Below, piece after piece: positions 51,730 to 63,900 of a stretch of DNA of 64,000 nucleotides. The stretch's first letter is position 1. Every line of letters begins with the position of its first letter. The position numbers and the translations under genes are program-made. The stretch is from the NCBI GenBank assembly GCA_037447655.1, contig JBBHKE010000146.1:1-64000 (forward strand), in the 5' to 3' direction. Under the pieces are notes generated by a model, which saw nothing but the letters and a program-made list of their open reading frames with translations, ran no database searches and was not told where the DNA came from. The DNA comes from Zygnema cylindricum. Taxonomy: Eukaryota; Streptophyta; Zygnematophyceae; Zygnematales; Zygnemataceae.

Positions 51730-52303
51730 TGAAAGGATCGATAATAAACTCAGAGCTCACTAATGAACACTTATAGCAGCAGAAGCATTTAGAATATAAA
51801 ACATTGAATCAACATTGAAGAGACATTTCGGAAATATTTTCACATTATTACAAAACCGAAATTACAATTTCTCTTCTATCTCTTCTATTCCTCCATATAT
51901 ATCTCCGATTGATTGTTGAGTAATTAACACACAGTTATGGTGTCCCTTAAATACAATACCACCCATGGCGTGACACGTGTGAGCGTGCGCCGCCAAGAAG
52001 CCTCTAGATGCCACCTGTCCGCAGATTAGACTAGAAAACTCTAATTCTCACTAAAGGCTGAAACATAGCAAAACGACAAGCTAAGACGAAAGTACGAGAC
52101 AAAGCTAAAAGTACTATCGTACTAAATTAGACGTACGACAATCTAGACGCGAAACGAAACAACAAATATATTTCGCGAAACAACTAGAACTTTATCTAAA
52201 TACACGTAACTGTACTTTCGGTACATTCTAAAAAATACATTTTTTTCTTTCGCGAAATCAAACCGATTTCGCGTGCGTACGATTCTTTCAATGAATCGTA
52301 ACA
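51730..52303 (-). mobile_element. Solo LTR inserted in the GGGA array
   Basis: Minus-strand ends are TGTTACGATTCATTG and GATCGATCCTTTCA-like (TATCGATCCTTTCA), a TG...CA structure of 574 bp. It is flanked on both sides by GGAGG (51725-51729 and 52304-52308). It also has several GTAC words. It does not match LTR classes I-IV at its ends. Confidence 0.65.
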
Positions 52304-52710
52304 GGAGGGAGGGAGGGAGGGCAGATTGGGAGGGAAGGAGATGACTGGGAGGGAGGGAGGGATGGAGGGAGGGAGGGAGGGAGGGAGGGAGGGAGGGAGG
52401 GAGGGAGGGAGGGAGGGAGGGAGGGCAGGTTGGGAAGAAAGGAGGGCAGGGAGGGAGGGAGGGTAAGAGAGAAGAGAGAGGGTGAGAGAGAGGGAGGGAG
52501 GGATGGAGGGGGGGATGGCAGATTGATTGGGAGGGAGGGAGGGCAGTTTGTGAGGGAGGGAGGTAGGAAGGTAGGGAGGGAGGGAGGGCAGATTGGGAGA
52601 GAGAGGGTAGATTGGGAGGGAGGTAGGGCAGATAGAGAAAGAGGGAGGGAGGGAAGGAGGGAGGGAAAGAGGGAGAGAAAGAGGGAGGGAGGGAGGGAGG
52701 GAGGGAGAAT
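52304..52710. repeat. (GGGA)n array, right half
   Basis: This contains a pure GGGA run at about 52360-52430, then variants with GCAGATTG. Its motifs match the left half, so the two were one array before the LTR insertion. Confidence 0.9.
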
Positions 52711-52764
52711 AGCTTGGGTAGCTTGGGTATCATTACCTGATAATGGTTTTTTTTTTTTTTTTTT

Positions 52765-53035
52765 CGAGTTAAGAGTAAAAAATTTAGATAAAAGGGAGGT
52801 GAAGGAAAGGAAAGGAAAAGAAAGTAGAACAACGGTAAGCTTAATTTTAAGGTGAAAAGAAGGCGAAGGAAGGGAGAAAAATGAAGTAAAAGAAAAGTAA
52901 GTAAATTTTTTAGAGTTAGAAGAAGGTGAAAGAATGGGGAAAAAAAGGTAAAGGAAAGGTATGTTTAATTTTTAGGGTAGAAACAAAGCGGAAAATTGAA
53001 AAGAAAAGAAAGTAAAGGGGAAGTAAAGTATGGTT
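52765..53035. repeat. Purine-rich imperfect tandem repeats
   Basis: Roughly four units of about 65-70 bases with core TTAATTTTTAGGGT and GAAAAGAAGGCGAAGG variants. Non-coding. Confidence 0.55.
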
Positions 53036-53823
53036 GAAACAGTTTGCTTGTTTTTTTCGCCACTTTTTTTTTTCGGGTGATGTTTGTTTGTTGGTTTTTT
53101 TTTTTTAACCGTCCCTTTTTGTTTGGATGTCTCTTCCTGTCACCGTGTAAAAAATATATGTTATTGTACGTATGAAAAACGATGGATTGGTACGGACGGA
53201 TTTGAGTCCTCGGCGCCTACTTGTACGGCAACATGAATCACATCGCGACGTTTTTGTTGACGTCAGATGACGTCAAGGGCAATTCACGTTCAAACAAAAA
53301 AAAGGACATTCGTTTCTTCATCTCATTCACCATCCGTTTCTAGTGTGAATCCTGCACTAGTGCCAACAAAATATCCGCGCTGAATATCTTTACTGTAAAT
53401 TAGGTACAAGTACTGAATCTGACAAAACGTACAGTTTCACGTCATTATGACGTTGGCATTACGCGGTTTCTGGAAACGCAGTTACATGATAACGGCCTGT
53501 ATTAAATCATTTTTTGTACTTTTTTATTTAATAAAGTACATTTTTGCACGGTCAGACATCGACCGTACGCCACACTATTTAAAACGGCACTATATTAGAG
53601 TTGGTCACGCTGATTCAAAAAGTAACTTTAATAATGTAAAAAAAAAATTAGAGATATTTACTCTATTTAAGGTTTTAGGGGCAAAATTCGGGGTGACAGA
53701 ATTAGCGTTAATAACACTAATTACGATTCACGTGTACCGCACGAAAACAGCTCCGTACAAATAAACAAAATAGGCGCAATCCGAAGCCGATCGTGTGTGG
53801 TGCGAACCCTATTTAGTATTAGC
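53036..53823. other. No gene recognised
   Basis: AT-rich. The end at about 53740 (ACACTAATTACGATTCACGTGTA) resembles the MITE ends of the CACCG group, but no partner end is certain. Confidence 0.4.
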
Positions 53824-54410
53824 ATGTCGGTTCGCCGAAGCGTCGGTTCGCGTAATTCCGCAATGAATATCGATCGAGGCCATACGATTGCCGCCCGGAT
53901 CCGTACTGCCTCCCGGGATGTGCGCTCGGCAGAAAAATGAAAGAAACGTGCGCGTGAAAGCCACATAATGGGCCGAGCGGAGCCACTGATTCCAGCATGC
54001 CGAGACCTAAAATCGAACGGTAGATCTTTACGCCGCGATCCTTCGGAGAATCGCGATACGTTCTTTGGTATTGATGTTCAAAAACCAGAAAAAGACAAAT
54101 GCGGCTCCAACCCACTTGTTCGCAGATGGAACCTTCACCTTTTGGCATGTAGCGTCACTCAGATACGACCTTTTATTGAACTGACAGCCGGCCCAATGGG
54201 CGCAACTGGTACACTTGTCGACTTGGAGGAGCAAAAAAAACAGCGTCGTGCTTCCATGCGAAGAATAAAGTACGAAACAAAAATGATGGGAAAAGTACTT
54301 AGCCGAATGGACATGCGTAAGAAGATCCTACAAAATTGTACATTTTTAGGTGAGACCTGTCAAGTTGTGTCCGTACGGACGGTGGTTCTCACCGTTCCTG
54401 ACAACGTGTA
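53824..54410 (+). pseudogene. Unidentified basic reading frame with one stop
   Basis: From ATG 53824 (MSVRRSVGSRNSAMNIDRGH) the frame runs to TGA 53938, then stays open from there to 54410. It encodes an Arg/Lys-rich protein with LEEQKKQRRASMRRIKYETK near the end. I do not recognise the family. It has more GC and more regular codon use than its surroundings. It may be a decayed gene or a transposon accessory frame. Confidence 0.3.
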
Positions 54411-54487
54411 GACGCCGTAAGCGCTTGCGAAAAGACAAAAAAGTACAATCACAGGCGGCGATTCAGCGGATTACGGATTCCGCGTAA

Positions 54488-55483
54488 TGTTGGTATCGGG
54501 TAGAATCATATCGCGATAATTTCGATATTTTATATGTCGATTATCGATCGGTCAGAGGCCTCGATATATCGTACCGGGACCAACAAAAATTATCGCGATA
54601 TGTTTCGCGATATATAGTACCTTTTAAATTTAATGCTTTATATAATATATTATTTTATCAAAAAAGAAAAATTGTGTGACACGCCGCGTATGACGTGAAT
54701 TTTGTTACGTTACTTCAAGGTAGACGGCGCAACATGTAACCGTAGAAAAATTAGTACCTTGTATAATTAGTACGTATTAATGTACAGAACTTCAAATTTT
54801 CAAATTTTCAAACGAAAAACTCACACTAATTTAGTGAAAATGATGATATAACAAGATTTTATTTGCAGACTGTTCGTTTCAGCAGTAGCACTAGTACTAG
54901 CAGAAGCAGCAGTACCACTAGTATTACTAGTATTACTAGTTTACTAGCATTCTTTAATTTTTTCTTTATCTTAATATTTATTTTCGAAAAAAAAAAAAAA
55001 CATAAAAAGAAAAAAAAAAAATCGTCCAGTAAAAAATTAGAAGAACAAAAAAATAAAAATAAACATAAAAAGTAATGCTAGAAGCAGCAGCAGTAGCACT
55101 AGTATTACTATGGTTAGCACTAGTACAGTAGTACTAGCAGCAGCAACAGTAGTGCTTGAGTAGTACTTGTCTCTTATTTCAGAAATCACATTTTTCAAGC
55201 ATAATGTGAGAGAAATCTACACAAATAACTCTAAAAACCAGAAAATAAAATCGGGAACATGTACGGGGACACAAACACCTATGAATAATTATAAAAAACA
55301 AGAGAAAACCCAAAAAAAAAAGCTTCGATAAATCGCGATTCAATATATCGGCAAATCGGTCCGATATATCGGCAAAATATCGCGATATTTAGCTTCTCGA
55401 TATATCAAAGCGATATATCGATTATCGGGTTCCTAAAATTCGGTACATATTGAATATCGGCAAATGGTCCTCGATACCCAACA
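54488..55483. mobile_element. Unclassified element with long imperfect inverted ends rich in CGATA
   Basis: The left end TGTTGGTATCGGG and the right end read inward TGTTGGGTATCGAGG match, and both arms (about 130 and 160 bases) are full of ATATCGCGATA-type palindromes. The middle has AGT/AGC-rich triplet stretches and A-runs. No transposase frame. No clear target duplication. Confidence 0.5.
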
Positions 55484-56327
55484 CTACCGATTCGATTGCA
55501 TCAAGCACTGCGCGCCGTTTTCATCGAAAAAAACCGTTTTCATCGAAAAACAGGACAGGTGAGCGGAAATTTCAACAAAGCGACTATTTACTAACGACAA
55601 AATACCAATAAACGACAAAATAGAATCGCACCCACCAGTGAACCACACGAGTGTAGAAGCATTAGGTACATTTTTCCACAGGGTTGTACTTTGTGGACTC
55701 TTCCTCGATGAATTACATAACACTTCCAACTTGTGAAAAAAAAAAAGTGAAGAGCCAATAGTCCACATCAGTTTAAAAGTATTAGGTAAGTTTTCCACAG
55801 AGTGGTACACCGTCAATCGTTATTGGCATTTAGAAATTATTAGTGTTAAAAATGAATTAGCGTTATTAACGCTAATTTGGATTTTTCAAGAAACCGAAAA
55901 TAAATGTTTACTCTAATTGATCCATAACGCTGATTTGGTTACAACGGATATGCCATCATGATCTTCACAGTGAAATAGCTAAAAATACAAAATCGTACAT
56001 CTTCGCGTCCTTTTACTCTAATTTATTCATAACTCTAATTTGGGCTTTCTGCCATATAATTAATACGCGATCAATATCCTTACACTAAAATGGGTCCGAT
56101 TTCATTTTTCATGTTATTCCTGTTGATTTACGGCGATCTCAGACGATATTATTTACGGATATCGGAGCGCCGATATTATGTACGGAAATCGGATCGCCGA
56201 TATTGTACGGACGGCAAGATCAAATCATACGGAATCGAGAGACGATTCCACGACAGACATTTTTCGGCGGAAATTCTGACGAATATTTGGGAGCGGCCAC
56301 CGACGGCTGACATTACCTATTTTTGCG
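55484..56327. other. No gene; short repeats and one MITE end
   Basis: Two related stretches of about 45 bases (AGTATTAGGTAAGTTTTCCA and AGCATTAGGTACATTTTTCCA) lie near 55650-55800. A CACCGTCAATCGTTATTGG end next to TA is at 55806. CGATATTATTTACGGA-type words repeat at 56130-56210. Confidence 0.4.
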
Positions 56328-56762
56328 TGTAGTCATTGGACCACACGGTGCACACATTCAGCATTTAGATTGGAGTGCACATGTACAAATAGCAAGCATT
56401 CCACAGGAAGAGATCATCTCTCTTAGAACAAGCCTTCATAGCAATTTGGTAGGCAATGATGTGCAACAGTTTTATTAATAGAAAACATCATTGTACACAG
56501 ATCACAGAGATTAGACGAATAGTCATTGGAGAAGAATCCAACTTAATTAGATAGAGAATGTCCAAGAGACAATTGTAATTCCTACTTCTATAATTCCATT
56601 TAAAGTTGCCTAAACCTGCCTCAATCTATTGTCTACATCTAAATCTACTCCCATCTCTAAACCCTTTGTGAGCCACATATCGGCACTACCTTCTAGTGTA
56701 TATTCTAGGCTTATCTACTTTAGCCCTCAGCCTGGGGCTAAGGTGAGCACCTAAAACTAATA
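56328..56762 (+). mobile_element. Putative 5' LTR of a separate retroelement
   Basis: It begins TGTAGTCATTGGACC and runs to a primer-binding site of the same half-tRNA type. It does not resemble classes I-IV. The left end is a guess because no second copy is present. Confidence 0.4.
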
Positions 56763-56776
56763 GGTTATGGGCCCAC
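56763..56776 (+). promoter_or_regulatory. Primer-binding site, half-tRNA-Met type
   Basis: GGTTATGGGCCCAC is identical to the first 14 bases of the PBS of elements C and D, but the flanking sequence is unrelated. Confidence 0.55.
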
Positions 56777-56853
56777 TCTAAGTGGTGCCCCGTGTGTCTC
56801 CAAGGTCCTTTCAGTAGAGGAGTCCAGCGCAGGCGAATTCGAGCAGTGAGTCC

Positions 56854-57215
56854 ACAATGACGTCACTTCCGATTCCTGCAATAGCTGTAGAGGCATCAAA
56901 TAGAAAACTGACCAACAAAAAGAAAACCTGACCAGCAAACAAAAATCCTGATCAGAACGGTTTCATCAGAAACCAGGCCTCTCAAACAAAAGACCAAACA
57001 TTTTGTTAAGGACAGACCATCAGGGACGGTGTCAACAATACTGCATGGTCAAAGAGGATAAAAGAGACGACATGGAAAACTGCAGAGAGCTCCCGAAGTG
57101 CGAAGGACAACCACAACTCAGTCAGAAGCACAGAGGAGCAGATCACACTTACATGGTTCAAGAAGACCGAGCTAACCAAGAATATCCTTCAAACATCCTA
57201 TCAAGATGGAACACG
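56854..57215 (+). pseudogene. Possible gag remnant of the element at 56328
   Basis: The frame starts MTSLPIPAIAVEASNRKL and, with stops and a shift, ends ITLTWFKKTELTKNILQTSY against the class III LTR at 57216. Length and place fit a gag start, but no family motif is visible. Confidence 0.3.
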
Positions 57216-58274
57216 TGTAGAAATTAAGGGTCTTTTTTAAGTATTTTCTAGGTCTGAATAGAAACAAGAAAGAAGCCGAGGCAGTCTACCTCTAACTTCT
57301 CTCTCCAACTTTTCAAACTTGTCGCAGTCACTGAAAAATTGGAGAAGGAGCTAGAGCCATGGCTACCTAGGCTATCCAGAGGTTTACGGGAAAATATATT
57401 TTAGTTAGGAGTTTAATTTAACTAAAAGATATGTGCCGGCGACAGGATTTGATCCTGGTACCTGCCGGCCGGCAGACAGCTAATAGCCGGTAGCCTTAGC
57501 CGTTAATTCTAGGAGTAATGTTATGTACTATATGGTTTGATACTTAATTAAACATTTATACGTATGATAGTTCATTTAACTGTAACTGTTTACGGAAGAC
57601 ATATATCCAGTAAATGTAAAAGTATGGATTCCGGTACGGATACGAAACCAATACCGCGCATTTATTTCTTTTGTGAAACAAATACCGCGCATGTATTTAT
57701 TACGGCTACGATTAAATGTGAATTTAATCGGACCGCCGAAATTAAGGCCGAGATCGCGGAAGAGGATTTCGGCAGTTTGTGGTCATCGCCACATCGGATG
57801 ACACGTGGCGGAATGACATAGGATCACGGCATCTCCGAGGATTAAGGGAGCGAATCCGGACATACCACGTGTCGACATTTTGGCCATGTCGTATAATGGC
57901 CCTACATAAAGTACACCGGCAGCTGTACTTTTGTGTACGAAACTGAAATTTGATTGGCTCTGTACATCACTAGATAGAGTATGTGAGAGGGATAGGACTT
58001 AGAAAAATTAGAAGATAGGACCCTCTCTCCCAGAGAGCTTCAATACAAAAGGTCAACTTTGACCCTCCATAACTTACAACTCAAGGGAGCAAATTCAGAG
58101 ATTCTTTTTGCTATCGACTCAGGGGAGTCTTCTCTTGAAAGGGGTGAAGTTGGTTACAATTTTTGTCTGCCAGGGTGGCAGTTATTTTTGCTAAAACACA
58201 AAGGGGTCATGGTTATCCTAGAGGCTTCTGGGAAGCTGTCGACTCTGAGGACTTATGGAGGTCTCAGAGTTTGA
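57216..58274 (+). mobile_element. Class III copia LTR, 5' LTR
   Basis: It begins TGTAGAAATTAAGGG and ends CAGAGTTTGA at the PBS. It resembles 1457-2495 throughout. An antisense tRNA-like box lies at 57441-57513 (T-arm-like CAGGATCAAATCCTG on the minus strand). A GTAC block lies at 57888-57970. Confidence 0.83.
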
Positions 58275-58289
58275 GGTTATGGGCCCACC
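58275..58289 (+). promoter_or_regulatory. Primer-binding site, perfect half-tRNA-Met type
   Basis: GGTTATGGGCCCACC follows the LTR, identical to elements C and D. Confidence 0.75.
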
Positions 58290-58932
58290 CTCTAGGGTAC
58301 AAATCTTTAATGGAACTGGCTTCATATACTGGGAAAGTATGATGATAGGAGCTTTATGCGAAAGAAGGTTTTGGGGGATAGTGAGTGGACGGTTGGGGCG
58401 TCCATCAAGTCTTGGAATTCCTCCAGGGTTTGGAGGAAGCAGATTCACTAGAAAAGAGGATCCACCTTCAACGGAGGAAACAAAAAAAGAGGAGGTGGTG
58501 GACAAAGGAAAGGAGAAGGAGGCGACCACACAAATAACAACTGGTTCAGCATTCATGTCACCTATTCTGAGGAACGAGGAGAATGATACTAAAACCTGGG
58601 ACTTCAACAATATGGCGGCAAAGCACTTCATCCTACGCCATCTCACTCAAGGACTTGCATGTCCTCATTTGCAGGTAGAAAGGGCATCCGATCTTTGGAT
58701 GGCTCTCATAGAGATGTACCGAAGTGGTACGATTCAGCAACAACACTTGGCTGATCAGAAAGTTAAAGAGTATGTATACAAAGGGGGGAAGATGTTGGAT
58801 TTTTGCAATAAGCTTGCTACACTCTTCATGGAGCTAGAGAATGCGGGAAAAGATTTTAGTGAAAAAGAAAAGGTTAACTGTTTACTGATGAAGTTACCCC
58901 ATGAGTTCGAGAACATAGTCAATCGTGTGCAC
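58279..58932 (+). pseudogene. Copia gag N-terminal part, class III, cut by element F
   Basis: Open from MGPPSRVQIFNGTGF through KTWDFNNMAAKHFILRHL and EYVYKGGKMLDFCN to FENIVNRV. It has no stop in this part, so it was young when interrupted. An in-frame ATG lies upstream in the LTR (58255). Element F starts at 58933 on the other strand. Confidence 0.87.
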
Positions 58933-59934
58933 TGCAATTCTGTGTCCTCCATTGGACTACAGAATACAGGAAGCCTCTAGATAGTATTTAACTAACCCAC
59001 TTTAAGCCACGACCACTTCTGCCCAAGAAGGCAAACTTAAAATTTGACTGCACCCTTGTGTAGCCTGGACTCCCCTGAGTCTGTAGCAAAAAGAATCACT
59101 GAAAACGGCCAACCAGGCGATAAGTTATGAGCTGACAAAAATGCCAATTTATACAAAGCTCTCTTAGAGAGAGGTGTCTGTCTACCAAATATTTCCTAAG
59201 TCCTAAATCCCTCTCACAACCCCTATCTACTAAAGTACGAACCAATCGTATTACTGTAAAGTACAGAAAGGTACTATGGCCGATGTACTTTCTGTACGGC
59301 TGGTGTACGACAAGGCTCTTGAGTGGACGCGTGTCATTTTTCCACTTGTTCGTATTTCCTCCGGAATTCCCGCGACCGAATGTTATCCTTCCACGCGGCG
59401 CCACGTCATGCCACGTCCATAAAATCCAAAGTGACCATTCCGCGATCTCGGCGACGACGTGCGCCGTCGGATTAAATCCGACATTAAATGTCAACCGCTC
59501 AAAGTGTCTGTTTCATTTGTTTCGTGCGAAATGACGTTTCGCACTAAACCTTAACAAGTTCTATGTTCGTTTCGTTTCATATTCCAATTAGATCATTTCG
59601 GTACTATACAACAGTTTATATATGAATGAAACCCTATATCATCTAACGGACTTCTACGACAGACTGGTTAGAGCTAACGGCTATGCCGCGCTCTACCGGT
59701 CGGAGGTTCGAGTCTTGCCGGACTCAACCTTTTGTTGAGAGTGACTTAAGTCACTCTTTAGTCCTTCCTATGGAGCTGAGGCAACCATGGCTCCATAGCT
59801 CTCTCTCTCTTTCAGTGACTACAACAAGTATGGGGGAGAGAGAGAAGAGATGGAGGCAGGCTGCCATCATTTCTTATATATGTTTCCGCTAATTTATTTT
59901 AAACTAGAAAATACAAAAACTACTTATTTCAACA
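58933..59934 (-). repeat. Element F 3' LTR (class IV)
   Basis: On the minus strand it begins TGTTGAAATAAGTAG at 59934 and ends ACACAGAATTGCA at 58933. A tRNA-like box is on the plus strand at 59661-59720, with GGTTCGAGTC. GTAC words cluster at 59236-59310. Confidence 0.88.
59661..59720 (+). other. tRNA-like module in the element F LTR (antisense to the element)
   Basis: TGGTTAGAGCTAACGGC (A-box-like) is followed after about 30 bases by GGTTCGAGTC, a canonical B-box. The stems are poor, so I do not call a tRNA gene. Confidence 0.45.
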
Positions 59935-59953
59935 CTCCCCTTATTTTCTAGTC
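59935..59953 (-). promoter_or_regulatory. Polypurine tract of element F
   Basis: The minus strand reads GACTAGAAAATAAGGGGAG immediately before the LTR. This is the start of plus-strand DNA synthesis in LTR elements. Confidence 0.75.
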
Positions 59954-59997
59954 TATTTTTAATTTTTCTTTTAATCCACATATTTCCCTGCAGTATT

Positions 59998-60927
59998 TTA
60001 ATTTGGCGAGGGTACAGGTTTGGTCATCATGTCCGCTTCCATTTCCTCATCAGATTTATATACAAGATTCACTATTATATTCTCAACTTTTTCTCTTACA
60101 AAACTTAATCTTATGTCCATATGTTTAGCCTTAAAATGATGTTTTGGATTTGCTGCAATTGCTATGGCCGCTTGATTATCACAAAACACTTCATGCACTC
60201 CCTCCTTCATATACCCAAGTTCTTGCAGCAAGGACTTGACCCACATCAACTCTTTCACAGCAGAACAAGAGGCCATGTACTTAGCCTCCATGGTGGACTG
60301 TGCAACCACCTTTTGTTGCTTACTGCTCCAACAGCATGCACCTTCCCCAACATACAACACATACCCATAAGTGCATCGTCTCATAGGTGCGTCCCCATAA
60401 CTGGCATCACTCCAAGTAGTGATGTCAGTGTGCTCCCCTCCCAAATGCAACCATAACTCTCTGGTTCCAACCAGATATCTCATGACTCTCTTGGCTGCCT
60501 CCCAATCCCTCTTCCTAGGATCATTCAGACTCCTACTTAGTACTCCAACTGCTGCCGCTATGTTCGGCCTGGTACAATTCATAAAATAGATTAAACATCC
60601 TACGACCTCTCTATAAGGGATAGTCTTCATAAACTCTCTCTCTTCAATACTCATTTCATCATCTAAGATAATTACTCCTCCTTCTACACTCCCATCACTT
60701 ACTTTTTTCAAGTCCATGGGAGTGGTACAACTGTTAGCATTTTCCATCTGGAATTTCTCAAGCATATTACCTATTGCTTCTTTCTGAGTAAGTCTGATAA
60801 TCTTCTTCCCCCTATCTCTCTCCATTAGAATCCCCAAAATATATTTTGCCTCCCCTAAATCCTTCATATCAAATCTGCTTCTAAGTTCTGTTTTTAACTT
60901 ATTGATCTTTTCCAAGGATTTACTCAC
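59998..60927 (-). CDS. Element F pol, RT end and RNase H (second part after a frameshift)
   Basis: The frame carries SKSLEKINKLKTELRSRF and DLGEAKYILGI of the RT, then RNase H: TWSDASYGDAPMRRC, WSSKQQKVVAQSTMEAKYMAS, FCDNQAAIAIAANPKHHFKAK, ADMMTKPVPSPN. It is open for 309 codons. It is joined to the gag-pol frame by a one-base loss near 60935, next to YVDD. Its own end is early by about 13 residues compared with sister copies ending CGLKLKSD, because of a small indel after PVPSP. Confidence 0.88.
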   Translation of the reverse strand: MSKSLEKINKLKTELRSRFDMKDLGEAKYILGILMERDRGKKIIRLTQKEAIGNMLEKFQMENANSCTTPMDLKKVSDGSVEGGVIILDDEMSIEEREFMKTIPYREVVGCLIYFMNCTRPNIAAAVGVLSRSLNDPRKRDWEAAKRVMRYLVGTRELWLHLGGEHTDITTWSDASYGDAPMRRCTYGYVLYVGEGACCWSSKQQKVVAQSTMEAKYMASCSAVKELMWVKSLLQELGYMKEGVHEVFCDNQAAIAIAANPKHHFKAKHMDIRLSFVREKVENIIVNLVYKSDEEMEADMMTKPVPSPN

Positions 60928-63900
60928 AGAAGCAGATCATCCACATAAATTGCAATAAAAATGACACCATTCTCATCTTCAAACATATAGATAGAATGGT
61001 CAGAGCTTATACGGATATATTCCAGACTAGTAAGAAACTCATCTAGTTTCTTGTTCCATTGTCGGGGAGCCTGCTTTAGTCCATATAAGGACTTTATGAG
61101 CTTGCAGACTTTGCTCTCTTCTCCTTCCTCCACGAACCCCTCAGGTTGTCTCATTAAAATTTCTTCCTCTAACTCACCATTAAGAAACGCAGTCTTAATG
61201 TCCATCTGATGGATTTCCATGTCTTCCGCTGCTGCCAGGCTGAGGAGAATCCTTACTGATGGGAACCGAACAACTGGAGCAAAGGTCTCCTCATAGTCAA
61301 TCCCTTCCTTTTGGGTGAACCCCTTCGCTACCAATCGAGCCTTATATCTTTCAATGGTATTATGTGGGTTCAGTTTTAGTTTAAATACCCATTTACACCC
61401 AATAGGTTTTCTGTCTGGAGGACAATCTGCTAATTCCCAGGTATTTGCTTCCATGATAGAAGCCATCTCATCATTTATAGCTCTAATCCATCTTTCTTTC
61501 TCTGGACTATTCACTGCCTCCAAGTAAGACTGAGGCTCATCAGGGTGAGATAGCTTAGTTACCTTATGAGCGACTTGTTTTTCTTGTAATCTTTTGCTGC
61601 TCCTTCTTCCTCCCTCAAACTCTGAAGCAAAAATGGATGGAAGTCTTGGATTTCTTCTCACTGTTTCATCGGCTCCCCTGTCCATGGAAACCGGTTCTTG
61701 TCCCGCTTCTTCTATCTCCTCGAAGTCCATAGGAGTATGTGAGGTTTCCGGTGAGTCTCCTGTATCTTCGATCTCCCCTGAATCTGTAATCACGGTGTCA
61801 CCCATATCCCTTTCAGGAACGACCGAGTTCTCCTCACTTTCAGACTCAAATCTGATCCTTATCTTCTTTGTATATTTGAAGGGGTCAAATGACTTCCCTT
61901 CATCCATGACAACTAAGTGTTTGACCAGAATGATATCTTTCTTTGCCAAGTCATATACTCTATATCCCTTAACATCCTCATCATATCCCACAAAGTATCC
62001 AGGTTTTCCTTTAGCATCTAGTTTCCAGTTTTTCCTATCTGTGTCAAGACTGTAAACTTGGCTACCAAATACTTTAAGGTGTGAGATATCTGGTTTCCTT
62101 CCAACCCATCTCTCATATGGTGTGACTCCCTTTACAGCTGAGGTGAGGACTCTATTCTTAATAAAGTTGGCACAGTTCATTGCCTCTGCCCAAAATCTCT
62201 TTCCTATTTTCTTGTCTGCCAACATACTGCATGCACTATCTCTTAGTGTTTTATTCAACCTCTCAGCTACCCCATTTTGTTCCGGGTTATATGGTACAGT
62301 TTTCTGGTGTTGCACTCCCTCATCTCTCAGATATTCCTCAAACTGGTTAAAGGTATATTCCCCCCCATTATCACTCCTTATCCTCTTAATACGGGTTTTA
62401 TGCAACTTCTCACTCCAAGTTTTATATTCTTTTAAGTAAGTGGATGCTTCAGACTTATTTTTCAGAAAGTAGACTCTAGAGTATCTAGACCAATCATCAG
62501 TTATTGTCATCATAAACCTCTTTCCTCCAACCGAAGGTACTTTTGCAGGTCCCCAAATATCTGTGTGGACCAAATCTAACACTTTCTCACCTCTATATGT
62601 GGCGGCTTTGGGAAAGGGAAGTCTGTGAGCCTTACCTTGAGCACAACCACTACAATCATCCATTATTTCATTATCCCCAAACTGAATGCCATCTACTACC
62701 CCAAGCTTTTTCATTTCCCTTAACCTATCAAAATGCACATGCCCCAAACGCTTATGCCAAATCATCACCTTAGGAACACCAACATAGTAAGCATTCTTCT
62801 TTTCATTACTCAAGTTAAGCCTAAACATTCCTTGGCTACCCTTATCTGCTGTGAAGTAAACTTCATTCCCATATTTAGCTGTAAAGACTCCCTTTCTGGT
62901 GAAGGTATCAAACTCTTTGTCATCTAACACAGACGTAGAGACAAGATTTTTACTCAGCTGAGGAATGTAAAGTACATCTGAGAATGTAAGTATAGAGGTC
63001 TTACCCTCCACTAAGACTTTCAGATCTACTGATCCCACTAGATCTGTAGTAACCACTCTCCCATCCCCATACTCTATCTCTACAGTAGGAATCTTTCGTA
63101 GCTTAGTGAAGAGTTCTTTATCACGGCACATATGCATGGATGCACCTGAGTCGATGATCCATCCTTCCTGTGGAGCTTCCCGAATTGCTCCAAGGGCACA
63201 CTTCTGCCTCCAAGGGATCTCCTTCTCCTCCAGACTCTCGTCAAGAAGAAGCTCCCCATCCTCCTCAGATGACTCATCCTCGATTTCTCCTGACACTTTT
63301 GTAACCACAAGTGCCTTTTTCTTCCCTCCAGAAGAACCCCCTCCACGGTTTTCTTGGAGCCTTAGCTCCGACAACTTGACACAATCTGCAATAAAGTGTC
63401 CCGGCTTTTTGCAATAATGACAAAGACCCTTTGGGGGACTCTGTCCCCCAGAATTATCTCTTTCCCCTCTATAAGGTTTCTTTGGATCCTTCCCCCATCG
63501 GTCCCCTCCTGCTGCCAGAGCTTGAATGCTCTTTCCTCCTCTCCTAATCTCCATTTTGTTTTCCGGCACAAGTATCATCCTGACTACTGTGTTCCATTTC
63601 CATGAACTATTAGGCATTCCCTGTACTCGGTACACTATGTTTTCGAACTCATCTGGTAATTTCAGTATAAGGGTGTTAACTTTCATTTTCATTGTACTTG
63701 TCCACCCGGCACTTTCCATTTCCATATACAAACAAGAAAGATCATTACAGTAATCTAACATCTTTCCTCCTTTGTAAGTGTAACTCAATACCTTTCGCTT
63801 AGCCAACTGGAGCTCCTGAATAGTTCCAGCTCTATAAATCTCCACCAAACTCTCCCACAATTCCTCTGCCTTGTAAATGTGAAGTTGAGGAGTGGCCAAA

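Noticed and set aside
59661-59720. A real nuclear tRNA gene
   Set aside because: The A and B boxes look right but the acceptor and other stems do not pair, and the same module recurs in all LTRs, so it is an LTR feature.
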